From Pyrodictiaceae archaeon (lineage in GTDB: Archaea; Thermoproteota; Thermoprotei_A; Sulfolobales; WANQ01), in contig WANQ01000035.1 of NCBI GenBank assembly GCA_015521735.1, positions 1 to 51,800 on the forward strand: a stretch of DNA of 51,800 nt. The letters are read 5' to 3'. Positions 16,766 through 24,105 of this stretch are shown here, piece by piece. The translations under genes and the position numbers were made by a program. Each line of letters starts with the position of its first letter. The first letter of the stretch is position 1. The notes under the pieces were generated by a model. The model saw only the letters and a list, made by a program, of their open reading frames with translations, searched no databases and was not told the origin of the DNA.

Positions 16766-17383
16766 TTGGTAGTACGTGTTATCTCCTTTGACTGTTATGG
16801 CACACTGTTTGACTGGCTGTATAGTATTCGTGGAGTACTAGAATACCTTGTGAAGCGAGACGTAGTTGATGAGTTCTTTGAGTGTGAGCAAAAAGAGTTA
16901 TCATCGTTTAAGCCCTACTCAACAATACTACGTAGATGTCTTAGAGAGCTCTTGGAGAACCATGGAATAGGATACGAGGAACGCTATGGTGATGCCCTAG
17001 TATTGGGTTTTGCTAAGTCCCCTCCATTCCCAGATACTATTCCAGGCCTAGAATTGCTGAAGGAGAAGGGTTATAGGCTTGCTATTATATCAAATACTGA
17101 GCACAAGCTAATAGACATAACACTAACTGGTATAAGGGAATTGTTCGACTGGATTATAACAGCAGAGGATACTGGCTACTATAAGCCTAGCCTAGAAGCC
17201 TTCCGTAAAGCCTACAAGATAATGGGTGTAGATCTAAGCCAAGTAATACATGTTTCAGCATACCCATACTATGACCTAGAACCAGCTAGAAAGCTTGGCG
17301 TAAAAACAATAATGGTTAACCGCTACGGATACAAGTGGAACCCGAGCATCAACAGTCTAGAGGAAATAATAGAATACGTGTAG
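16766..17383 (+). CDS. HAD-superfamily hydrolase (2-haloacid dehalogenase-like)
   Basis: A 205-residue HAD hydrolase. Motif I is SFDCYGTLFDW (nucleophile Asp9). A helical cap lies at about 20-90, motif II is AIISNTE, the motif III Lys is in YYKPSLEAF, and the acidic motif IV region is SAYPYYDLEPARKLG. The DCYGTLFD form is typical of haloacid dehalogenase type II-like members, but motif IV has Tyr-Tyr-Asp, so phosphatase or dehalogenase chemistry cannot be settled. It starts with TTG at 16766 after a GGTGG site. The next gene begins 63 bases downstream with its own TATA-like run, so joint transcription is uncertain. Confidence 0.85.
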   Translation: MVVRVISFDCYGTLFDWLYSIRGVLEYLVKRDVVDEFFECEQKELSSFKPYSTILRRCLRELLENHGIGYEERYGDALVLGFAKSPPFPDTIPGLELLKEKGYRLAIISNTEHKLIDITLTGIRELFDWIITAEDTGYYKPSLEAFRKAYKIMGVDLSQVIHVSAYPYYDLEPARKLGVKTIMVNRYGYKWNPSINSLEEIIEYV

Positions 17384-17446
17384 AGTGGGTCCGGGTTACA
17401 TGGTTTTATACCTTAACATACTTGTTATCCATAATGGTGTAAGTTA

Positions 17447-18643
17447 TTGGTAAAACCCCTGGAAGGACTAGTAGTCTTAGATCTTAGCCATACTCTTGCA
17501 GGACCCTTTGCCACCATGCTATTAGCTGACCTCGGTGCTAGAGTTATCAAGGTAGAATCTCCTAGTGGTGATGAAACTCGTAGCTGGGCACCACTAGTAA
17601 AAGGATTTAGCGCCTACTTCTCAAGTATTAATCGTGGTAAGGAGAGTATAGTAGTAGACTTAAAGAAGGATAAGGGTAGGGAAATAGTTTACCGCCTAGC
17701 TAGGAGGGCAAACGTAGTAGTGGAAAACTATAGACCAGGTGTTAGGGAGAAACTAGGAGTAGACCCAGACACCTTGTTCAAGGTGAACCAAGAACTAGTG
17801 TATTGCAGTATTAAGGGGTTTGGCCTAGACAATACACCTTACCGCGACCTACCTGCATACGATATAATAATTCAAGCTCTAAGCGGGCTTATGGCTTCAA
17901 CAGGTGAGGAGGGTAGACCACCAGTAAGAGTAAGCTTCGCATTATTTGATGTGATGACAGGCTATCTCGCAGCACTAAACATAGTGTCAGCTCTACTAGC
18001 CAAGAAGGAGGGTAGAATTAAGGGCCCAGTCTACATAGAAATACCAATGTACGATACCGCAATATACTCAATGGTCTACATACCAATAATATACCTTATG
18101 ACCGGGGAGAAACCCAAGCGTATGGGGTCAGCACACCCATCAATAGTACCCTACCAAGCATTCAAAGCAAGCGACAACAAATACTTCATACTAGCAGCAG
18201 CTAATGATAGGTTATGGGAGAAAACATGTAAAGCAATAGGAAAACCAGAACTAGCAAGCGATCCTAGATTCAAGACTAATCCCAGCCGAGTAAAGAATAG
18301 AGAACAACTAGTAAGAATACTAGAAGAAGTATTCTCAAAGAAGCCACGAGACTACTGGGTAAAACTACTACGAGAATACGGTGTACCCGTAGCACCAGTA
18401 TACGAGGTAAACGAAGTATTCAAAGACCCCCACGTAAAAGCACACAAAATCGTAGTAGAACTACCACACCCACTATTAGGAAAAATACCACAACTAGCCT
18501 ACCCAGCATGGATAAACAACGAGAGACCCATGAGCAAACAACACCCACCATTAATGGGCGAACACACAAAAAGCATACTCAGAGAACTAGGCTATAACGA
18601 TAAAGAAATAGAAGAACTATACACTAAAGGCATAGTCAAATAA
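17447..18643 (+). CDS. Class III CoA-transferase (CaiB/BaiF family)
   Basis: A 398-residue enzyme of the formyl-CoA transferase/CaiB family, which moves CoA between carboxylic acids. Typical stretches are PLEGLVVLDLSHTLAGPFATMLLADLGARVIKVE at the N-terminus, INRGKESIVVDLK, ENYRPGV, and the loop RVSFALFDVMTGYLAAL whose Asp168 matches the catalytic Asp of FRC. Length fits the family. It starts with TTG, GGTG lies seven bases upstream, and a TATA-like tttata lies near 17404-17409. The donor and acceptor acids are unknown. Confidence 0.9.
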   Translation: MVKPLEGLVVLDLSHTLAGPFATMLLADLGARVIKVESPSGDETRSWAPLVKGFSAYFSSINRGKESIVVDLKKDKGREIVYRLARRANVVVENYRPGVREKLGVDPDTLFKVNQELVYCSIKGFGLDNTPYRDLPAYDIIIQALSGLMASTGEEGRPPVRVSFALFDVMTGYLAALNIVSALLAKKEGRIKGPVYIEIPMYDTAIYSMVYIPIIYLMTGEKPKRMGSAHPSIVPYQAFKASDNKYFILAAANDRLWEKTCKAIGKPELASDPRFKTNPSRVKNREQLVRILEEVFSKKPRDYWVKLLREYGVPVAPVYEVNEVFKDPHVKAHKIVVELPHPLLGKIPQLAYPAWINNERPMSKQHPPLMGEHTKSILRELGYNDKEIEELYTKGIVK

Positions 18644-18791
18644 CATACACCACCCACCACGCACCCTTAACCCGATAATAATTGATCCATGAACCATTGA
18701 ATAACCTTTCATAGTAAATTATGGTTTCAACTCTTATTAATCAAGCTAACTTTTTATCCAAAGCCAACCCCCACTATCTCGGGCAGACCAG

Positions 18792-19028
18792 TTGAGGATA
18801 GTTTTAAGGGTTAGAAAGAATGGCGTACTAATCCTACCTAAGAAGCTAAGAGAAGCCTCCGATATAAGCGAGGATAGCGAAGTAATAGTAGAGGCCAGAG
18901 AGAATACCCTTATCATAAAACCATTAAAACCACCCATGATAGTTGATGTTAACCCAGAGCTCGCCGAGAAGCTTCTCAGCGAGGAAAACATGGTTGAGAA
19001 GAGAAAGTATAATGAACTCCCTAAGTAG
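18792..19028 (+). CDS. AbrB-type (VapB-like) antitoxin without a downstream toxin
   Basis: A 78-residue protein with an N-terminal swapped-hairpin AbrB domain (LRVRKNGVLILPKKLREA, then EVIVEARENTLIIKPL) and a C-terminal toxin-binding tail ending EKRKYNELPK. Such tails usually lead straight into a PIN-domain vapC gene. Here the plus strand downstream holds no toxin; instead the remains of an opposite TA locus begin within a few bases. It starts with TTG, and a TATA-like ctttttatcc lies about 40 bases upstream. It probably still binds DNA but is an orphan. Confidence 0.8.
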   Translation: MRIVLRVRKNGVLILPKKLREASDISEDSEVIVEARENTLIIKPLKPPMIVDVNPELAEKLLSEENMVEKRKYNELPK

Positions 19029-19118
19029 CTTAAGTACTACGTCATCTGGTATCCCATTAATAGAGATACCAATCAATGGTAGGAGATAGGTTGTATCCAT
19101 ACAATATTCAATACTCAA
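18924..19118 (-). pseudogene. Truncated PIN-domain (VapC-like) toxin
   Basis: The frame begins with TTG 19118 or ATG 19100, overlapping or following the stop of the antitoxin gene at 19108 as in many vapBC operons. The first residues, MDTTYLLPLIGISING, are a PIN-domain N-terminus with its first catalytic Asp. After about 30 residues the similarity ends at the point where the opposite-strand antitoxin gene (18792-19028) ends. The rest of this frame down to 18924 is only the antisense of that gene. A PIN domain needs about 130 residues and four acidic sites, so this copy should be inactive. Confidence 0.65.
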
Positions 19119-19344
19119 GCCTCCTAGATAACTCCTTCCTAAACCTATAGAATTCTTCAACACTTATTTTAACAGGCTTAGCTTCCTTCAAAATATCCTC
19201 AATGCTAGGTATAGGCTCTACAATAAGCTTACCATCCTGAACCCTATACAACACCTTCATGTGAGGCTTAAGCCCAATAGCCTCCCTTAACTCCTTAGGA
19301 GGAAACAACTCACCCTTCGAACCCACCCGTCCCACAATAACCAT
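19108..19344 (-). CDS. AbrB-type (VapB-like) antitoxin next to a broken toxin
   Basis: A 78-residue AbrB-domain protein from the ATG at 19344. It has VGRVGSKGELFPPKELREAIGL, then KVLYRVQDGKLIVEPI, and a C-terminal part VEEFYRFRKELSRRLEY typical of antitoxins paired with PIN toxins. A frame open to 19455 is not needed: a TATA-like ctttatttat lies at about 19382-19391, which suits a start at 19344. Its partner toxin directly downstream is truncated. Confidence 0.8.
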   Translation of the reverse strand: MVIVGRVGSKGELFPPKELREAIGLKPHMKVLYRVQDGKLIVEPIPSIEDILKEAKPVKISVEEFYRFRKELSRRLEY

Positions 19345-19474
19345 ACCAGATCCACTAGTATGGAAACCTAGTTTAACTAGATAAATAAAGCCACCCGGCC
19401 AAGATCTCATTGTCTTATAGGGAGCTAGAAGTAGGAGACCATTTTTAACAGTCAAAGACTACATAGGATGTATA

Positions 19475-19993
19475 GTGGGTGTGTTAGAGGTCTTGGCCAA
19501 TACTATTGCTCTTCCCGAAAGAATCGTAGAGCTAGCTAGGAGGGAGGCTAAGAAGCTAGGGTTAGGACTAGAAGAATATCTTGCCGAGCTAGTAATCCAG
19601 CAACTCGACCCCAAGGATAGAGCAGTAGAGTACATTGAAGTAGCCAAGAAACTACTAGAAGAAGCCAAGAAGGAGCTAAAGAAAGACAATATCCAGCAAG
19701 CATCAGAAAAAGCATGGGGGACAACAGTACTAGCAATTAAAGCATACGCTTGGTGGAAGGAAAATAAACGACTAACAAGCCACCGAGAACTATGGGAATA
19801 CAAGGACATAGTCGCCGAAGACCTAGGTAAATGGGTAAGAGACTCCTGGAATGCAGGAATCAGTATGTACACATGCTTCTACGAAAACTGGTGCACAAGA
19901 AAAGACGTAGAAGAAAACATAGAGAAAATAGAAAAACTAGTCAAAGAAATAGAAACGAAAATAAAGAAAACAAGAACCCAAACACAATCCTAA
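19475..19993 (+). CDS. PaREP1-family (HEPN-like) protein
   Basis: A 172-residue alpha-helical protein of the archaeal PaREP1/PaREP8 family. Markers in order are LPERIVELARREAKKLGLGLEEYL, QQLDPKDRAVEY, KKDNIQQASEKAWGTTVLAIKAYAWW, SHRELWEYKDIVAEDLGKWVRDSW and CFYENWCTRKDVEENI. The family is thought to belong to the HEPN fold, whose members include RNases and toxins; activity is not shown. A lysine-rich tail ends the protein. The GTG start lies close to the divergent antitoxin gene. It is the first of three PaREP1 genes within 2.5 kb. Confidence 0.85.
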   Translation: MGVLEVLANTIALPERIVELARREAKKLGLGLEEYLAELVIQQLDPKDRAVEYIEVAKKLLEEAKKELKKDNIQQASEKAWGTTVLAIKAYAWWKENKRLTSHRELWEYKDIVAEDLGKWVRDSWNAGISMYTCFYENWCTRKDVEENIEKIEKLVKEIETKIKKTRTQTQS

Positions 19994-20129
19994 TCACTGA
20001 AAACCTAACATATACATATAAAGGTAATGAAGTACCTATAGTCTCTTAGAAGAACTTGCAGAGAGGTAAGGAAAGCTGATAACCGAAGACTGCTTAACTA
20101 GTCTTATTATAAGGGATCCTGATCTCCAT

Positions 20130-20492
20130 GTGAGAGCTCGGAAATATGTTGAGGGTGCATTGGAGCTTTTAGAGCAGGCTAGGGAGGAGTTGGTGAAGGG
20201 TAATCTTAGGCAAGCTTCTGAGAAGATTTGGGGTGCTTGTGCTCTAAGTATCAAGGCGTATGCGTTGGCTAGGGAGGGGAGGGTGTTGGAGGCTCATGCT
20301 GATCTATGGAGGTATAAGAGTGTTGTAGCTGAGGAGCTGGGGGATTGGGTGAGAGATGCATGGTATGCTGCTAACACTATGCATAGGAACTTCTATGAGA
20401 ATCTAGCAGACCGTAAAGACGTTGAAAAAGCGCTCAGCGAGGTAAGTAGGCTAGTAAAAGCTATAGCAGAAAAACTACAACTAAGAAGCTAG
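20130..20492 (+). CDS. PaREP1-family (HEPN-like) protein, N-terminus disrupted
   Basis: From GTG 20130 the frame gives 120 residues covering the PaREP1 core (LRQASEKIWGACALSIKAYALAREG, HADLWRYKSVVAEELGDWVRDAW, NFYENLADRKDVEKAL). Upstream in the same frame the family similarity continues as LITEDCLTSLIIRDPDLH, and beyond an in-frame TAA at 20067-20069 as LLEELAER. So the original N-terminus was cut by a stop codon. No ATG, GTG or TTG lies between that stop and 20130. A CTG at 20076 follows a GAGGTAAGG motif and could be an unusual start. A TATA-like catataaa at about 20015-20022 suggests it is still transcribed. Confidence 0.7.
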   Translation: MRARKYVEGALELLEQAREELVKGNLRQASEKIWGACALSIKAYALAREGRVLEAHADLWRYKSVVAEELGDWVRDAWYAANTMHRNFYENLADRKDVEKALSEVSRLVKAIAEKLQLRS

Positions 20493-20822
20493 CCTAGACA
20501 ACACCATGTCCTAGCCTAGATAACCATGTGATACCCGTGCCATGAGGTTTAACTGCTAGTTCTCCTTATCGGCTTCTCGGATTCTAAGGAGGCCTAGTCG
20601 GAAATGTTTACTGTGTTTGAGACAAAATACATTATGCTTGCTTAGCGGTACGTAGACACGTAGTTAAGATAGAATTACTTGCATAGGATATGAACCCCTG
20701 GGACCAGGGTAAAAGAACTCCATGGGAGTATTGTTAAAACTACTTAGACAATTTTGGGTTCTATGTCTCGTCATGTTGTTAGAAGCAAATATAAGGTCTT
20801 GGTTTGCTAATGGTTTTGTAGG
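20493..20822 (+). other. Intergenic region with three inverted repeats, possible structured RNA
   Basis: There is no convincing coding frame. Three stems occur in tandem: ctcctta/taaggag at 20562-20568 and 20585-20591 (16-base loop), ccctgg-ga-ccaggg at 20696-20709, and actcc-atg-ggagt at 20717-20729. A TATA-like aaatataag lies at about 20787-20795, before the antitoxin-like gene at 20823. The region may hold a small RNA, a terminator or repressor sites; which one is not known. Confidence 0.35.
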
Positions 20823-21101
20823 GTGTGTTTTACTGTGGAGGAGATTCTAGTTCGGGAGGGCCTTGAGCTGCTTTTGAGGAAGGTTGATCGTGAGATTGTT
20901 CGTGTTGAAGCTAGGCTAAATAGGATTGCTAGGAGGTTTGGGCTTAGGGAGTGGAGGGAGTTAGAGGAGCTCGTGAAGTCTAAGGGTATTGATAATCTTG
21001 AGATGGATCTTGTTTGGCCTGAATATGTTTACTTACGTGATAGGCTAGAAGTTCTTCGTAAGCGTAGGCAAAGAATTCTAAAAGAGTTAGGTAGGGCTTA
21101 G
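20823..21101 (+). CDS. Helical small protein, likely antitoxin partner of the TumE-like gene
   Basis: A 92-residue, charged, mostly helical protein with coiled-coil character in LLLRKVDREIVRVEARLNRIARRFG and YLRDRLEVLRKRRQRILKELGRA. No DNA-binding motif is recognised. It is placed immediately before a TumE-family gene (2-base gap). In known TumA/TumE-type pairs the small antitoxin gene adjoins the toxin gene, so an antitoxin role is inferred from context. It starts with GTG 20823; a GTG at 20835 with GGGTG about nine bases upstream is an alternative. Confidence 0.6.
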   Translation: MCFTVEEILVREGLELLLRKVDREIVRVEARLNRIARRFGLREWRELEELVKSKGIDNLEMDLVWPEYVYLRDRLEVLRKRRQRILKELGRA

Positions 21102-21103
21102 AG

Positions 21104-21484
21104 TTGAATAGACTTGCAATCATACTAGACAAGATCCAAGTCCTTCTCGGTGGCTATGAGCCAGTTATACAGGTAGTTGAACACTATATTGACGTGGAGG
21201 AAGAAGTAGAGTACCTCTATCTAAGGATCATGTTTCCTCAACTCAATGCTTTGGTTATAGTTCGAGAGTATTGGCGTAGGAAAAGACTAGTAGCCTATGG
21301 CTACTACGTTCGATTAGCAGGCTATGAGGAATGGTGGGATAATAGGCCACACCACCCGGAGATCTCCACATATCCGCATCATAGACATGTACATGGAGAT
21401 GTAAAGCCTTTAGAAGATCCAAGTTTAGAATCCTTCCTGGTAAGAGTTAGAGATTTACTAAGACGTAATGCTATGGAGGGATAG
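21104..21484 (+). CDS. TumE-family (DUF6516-like) putative toxin
   Basis: A 126-residue protein matching the TumE/DUF6516 pattern. Beta strands lead into IVREYWRRKRLVAYGYYVRLAG, then WWDNRPHHPEISTYPHHRHV, a His-rich loop typical of the family, then a C-terminal helix ESFLVRVRDLLRR. The family is described as the toxin of TumA/TumE-type toxin-antitoxin systems; its exact chemistry is not assumed here. It starts with TTG 21104, two bases after the helical small gene. The third PaREP1 gene begins three bases after its stop, so the three are very likely one transcript. Confidence 0.75.
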   Translation: MNRLAIILDKIQVLLGGYEPVIQVVEHYIDVEEEVEYLYLRIMFPQLNALVIVREYWRRKRLVAYGYYVRLAGYEEWWDNRPHHPEISTYPHHRHVHGDVKPLEDPSLESFLVRVRDLLRRNAMEG

Positions 21485-21487
21485 GTT

Positions 21488-21934
21488 TTGTGTAATACAT
21501 GGAAGCAAGTACGAATAGATGATATGGGTGTTGTTGATGAGCTAGCTATAGAGTTGCTTACACAAGATGTAGACCCTAAGACCAAGGTAAAAGACTATGT
21601 GGAGGCTTCTATGGAGCTACTTAGACAAGCAAGTATTGAAGTAGACAAGGGGGATATTAGGCAAGCTTCTGAGAAGATTTGGGGTGCTATAGCTCTTTCA
21701 GTAAAAGCCTATGCGTTGTGGAGGGATGGGAGGAGGCTTAGTAGTCACCGTGAGCTATGGGAGTATAAGGATGTTATTGCACAAGAGCTTGGAGGATGGG
21801 TTAGAGAAGTATTTCGTGAAGCAAGTACTCTTCACATATGCTTTTACGAGGGATGGTGTACTAGACAAGACGTGGTAGACGTTTTAGGGAAGGTGAGGAA
21901 GCTGGTAAGCACTATAATGGATAAAATACATTGA
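21488..21934 (+). CDS. PaREP1-family (HEPN-like) protein, co-transcribed with the TumE pair
   Basis: A 148-residue PaREP1 protein with DVDPKTKVKDYVEASMELL, GDIRQASEKIWGAIALSVKAYALW, SHRELWEYKDVIAQELGGWVRE and CFYEGWCTRQDVVDVL. The N-terminus is shorter and less typical than in the 19475 paralogue, lacking the LPERIVELARREA helix. It starts with TTG 21488 after a GGAGGGA site within the TumE end; ATG 21524 is an alternative. The compact three-gene unit (helical protein, TumE, PaREP1) suggests a joint function. Confidence 0.8.
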   Translation: MCNTWKQVRIDDMGVVDELAIELLTQDVDPKTKVKDYVEASMELLRQASIEVDKGDIRQASEKIWGAIALSVKAYALWRDGRRLSSHRELWEYKDVIAQELGGWVREVFREASTLHICFYEGWCTRQDVVDVLGKVRKLVSTIMDKIH

Positions 21935-22037
21935 GTAAAGAGTCGTTGGCTAGCTGATTGTTTCCCTGATAGTGTGGGGTATTGTTACATTATGTTTTAT
22001 TAGGTGTGTTATTTTAACGGTGTTATAGGTGTTAGTG

Positions 22038-23276
22038 TTGAGTAATAAGTCTCTTGTTGAGAAGGTTAGGGAGCTTTTAAGGAGTCATGGTAGGCCTTCT
22101 AGAGAGGTTTACTTTGACTTAGAGAATAGTGGTTGGGTTCCTAGGGAAGTTGTTGAGGCTATGATACCCTACTACTATGAGAGAGGGTTTGGTCATCCAT
22201 CTATTACTCATAAGCCTGGTTGGGAAGCCTTGGAGGCTGTTTATGAGGCTAAGGAGCTTGTAGCTGAGACTATTGGTGCTAAGGGTATTGAGGAAATAGT
22301 TTTTACTCATAGTGGTACTGAGGCTAATAACCTAGCCATAATGGGTACGCTACTAGCTAGTAGGAATAAGAGGGGGAGAGTTCTCGTATCATCTATTGAG
22401 CATTTAAGTGTAATATTTCCTGCTGAGAAGCTTGGTGAGAGACTGGGGTTTAGGGTTACGAGAATACCAGTTGATGGAGAGGGATTCGTAGACCCCGAAG
22501 TATTTAAAGCATATATGGATAGGGATGTAGTGCTTGTGAGCGTACAAGTAGTTAACCATGAGATAGGGACTATACAGGATGTTAGAGAGCTGGTGGGTAT
22601 AGCTAAGGATGTTAACCCAGACGTAGTATTCCATACTGATGCTGCTGATGCCTATGGTAAGATACCCTTGGATGTGGATAGGCTTGGAGTAGACTTGTTG
22701 ACTATTAGTAGCCATAAAATCCATGGTCCTCGTGGTGTAGGAGTACTATATGTTAGGGAGGGGGTAAAGCTAGAGCCAATACTTTATGGACAGCTTAGCT
22801 CAGAGAAAATGTGGCCTGGCGTAGAGAATGTTCCAGCTATAGCTGGGTTTAAGAAGGCTGTAGAGCTAGCATTCAATGATTTCGAAGGAAACGTCGCTAA
22901 GATGAAGAGTTTAAGGGATAGGTTACTGAAGGGTATCCTAGACCATGTACCCGATGTACTAGTCAATGGACCATTAGGTAATAGGAGAGCACCAGATAAC
23001 GTTAACGTAAGCTTCCTCTACGTTGAAGGGGAGGCTTTAACTGTTGAGCTAAGTTTAAGGGGAATATATGTTTCAAGTGGTAGTGCTTGTACAAGTAGAG
23101 TATTAGAGCCAAGCCACGTACTCCTAGCTATTGGTAGAAGACATGAGGAAGCACATGGAAGTATACTGTTTAAGACATCAAGGTACCATACACTAGAAGA
23201 CATAGAGTACACGTTAGAGCAGTTACCACAAGCAGTTGAAAGATTACGTAGAATAAGCTCTCTTAAGAAACAGTGA
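22038..23276 (+). CDS. iscS: Cysteine desulfurase (NifS/IscS family)
   Basis: A class V aminotransferase-fold, PLP-dependent enzyme that releases sulfur from L-cysteine for Fe-S and thio-cofactor synthesis. Motifs are HSGTEANNLAIMG (phosphate-binding loop), NHEIGTIQ, FHTDAADAYGKI, the PLP lysine in SSHKIHGPRG, and the catalytic cysteine in SSGSACTSR (IscS/NifS-type loop). The TTG start at 22038 has GGTG six bases upstream; GTG at 22029 or 22035 is possible. The TATA-like ttttatta at about 21992 fits a short leader. The IscU gene follows 58 bases downstream. Confidence 0.92.
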   Translation: MSNKSLVEKVRELLRSHGRPSREVYFDLENSGWVPREVVEAMIPYYYERGFGHPSITHKPGWEALEAVYEAKELVAETIGAKGIEEIVFTHSGTEANNLAIMGTLLASRNKRGRVLVSSIEHLSVIFPAEKLGERLGFRVTRIPVDGEGFVDPEVFKAYMDRDVVLVSVQVVNHEIGTIQDVRELVGIAKDVNPDVVFHTDAADAYGKIPLDVDRLGVDLLTISSHKIHGPRGVGVLYVREGVKLEPILYGQLSSEKMWPGVENVPAIAGFKKAVELAFNDFEGNVAKMKSLRDRLLKGILDHVPDVLVNGPLGNRRAPDNVNVSFLYVEGEALTVELSLRGIYVSSGSACTSRVLEPSHVLLAIGRRHEEAHGSILFKTSRYHTLEDIEYTLEQLPQAVERLRRISSLKKQ

Positions 23277-23334
23277 TTAACGGGAACACAAATATACTAC
23301 ATTAACACTGTTATAGATGTGGAGGAGAAGTACT

Positions 23335-23835
23335 ATGAGTACTAGAATACCACTACCATACTCACCCAAAGTACTAGAACTATTCCGTAACCCAAAGAAC
23401 CTAGGACCAATACCAGATGCAGATGTAGTAGCATCAGCTGGAAGCCCGGCATGCGGTGACATGATAAGAATATACCTTAAGATAACTAGGAGGGGAGGAA
23501 AAGATGTAATAGAGAAGGCCTCATTTGAAAGCTATGGCTGTGCAGCAAACATTGCAGCTGCAAGTATACTTACAGAAATGGTTAAGGGTAAAAGCGTTGA
23601 AGAAGCATGGAAGATAACGTGGAAACAGCTTTCAGATGAACTAGGAGGACTACCTCCAATAAAATACCATTGCAGTATACTAGCAGTAGGAGCATTAAAG
23701 AGAGCAATAAGACAATACTATTCAAAGAAGAAGAACAAGCCTAAATGGCTACCAGAACAACTTACACCAGATGAAAAACAAGTATTGGAGGAAGAAGAAA
23801 TGATAGAAAGATACTATAAGTTTAGTAAGCCATAG
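23335..23835 (+). CDS. iscU: Iron-sulfur cluster scaffold protein IscU
   Basis: A 166-residue IscU/NifU-N protein. The cluster ligands are present: Cys40 and Asp42 in SPACGD, Cys69 in SYGCAAN, and Cys113 in KYHCS. The C-terminal extension of about 35 residues is basic, then acidic. The start at 23335 is chosen because GGAGG (23321-23325) lies nine bases upstream; a frame open from 23317 would contain that site. A TATA-like aaatatac at about 23290 indicates it may have its own promoter. It receives sulfur from the upstream cysteine desulfurase. Confidence 0.92.
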   Translation: MSTRIPLPYSPKVLELFRNPKNLGPIPDADVVASAGSPACGDMIRIYLKITRRGGKDVIEKASFESYGCAANIAAASILTEMVKGKSVEEAWKITWKQLSDELGGLPPIKYHCSILAVGALKRAIRQYYSKKKNKPKWLPEQLTPDEKQVLEEEEMIERYYKFSKP

Positions 23836-23858
23836 TGATTCAGGAGGTGGTGTTCTAC

Positions 23859-24101
23859 ATGAAGGTTAGAGAAGTTGATTTAAGGTTTAAGTCAAGATCA
23901 TGTACTGATCACCCAGTAGTAGTGTTTACTCGAGTACTTAGAGATCTTTCAAGTAATAGGAATGGCATGGTTAAAATCATAGCTTACAAGGAGGATATAC
24001 CTCCAAAGTTTATAGAATTATTTGTGAAGAACCATAAGCTTAAGATAGTGGAGATTAAGGAGGTAGATAATAAGACTATTGAAGCACTAATAGCACCTTA
24101 A
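23859..24101 (+). CDS. TusA/SirA-like small sulfur-carrier candidate
   Basis: An 80-residue protein starting at ATG 23859 after a GGAGGTGG site. The pattern VDLRFKSRSCTDHPVVVFTRVLRDL resembles the TusA signature (DLRG-x-x-CPxPV followed by a helix), with Cys15 in the sulfur-carrying position but CTDHP instead of CPxP. The remainder has the TusA-like strand-helix-strand order. It lies 23 bases after iscU in the same direction. I infer a persulfide carrier or Fe-S accessory role from this position and pattern; homology is not proven. Confidence 0.5.
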   Translation: MKVREVDLRFKSRSCTDHPVVVFTRVLRDLSSNRNGMVKIIAYKEDIPPKFIELFVKNHKLKIVEIKEVDNKTIEALIAP

Positions 24102-24105
24102 CACG

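Noticed and set aside
22404-22724. Minus-strand frame of 106 codons inside the cysteine desulfurase gene
   Set aside because: Antisense shadow with no start signal; the plus-strand gene has all PLP and catalytic motifs.
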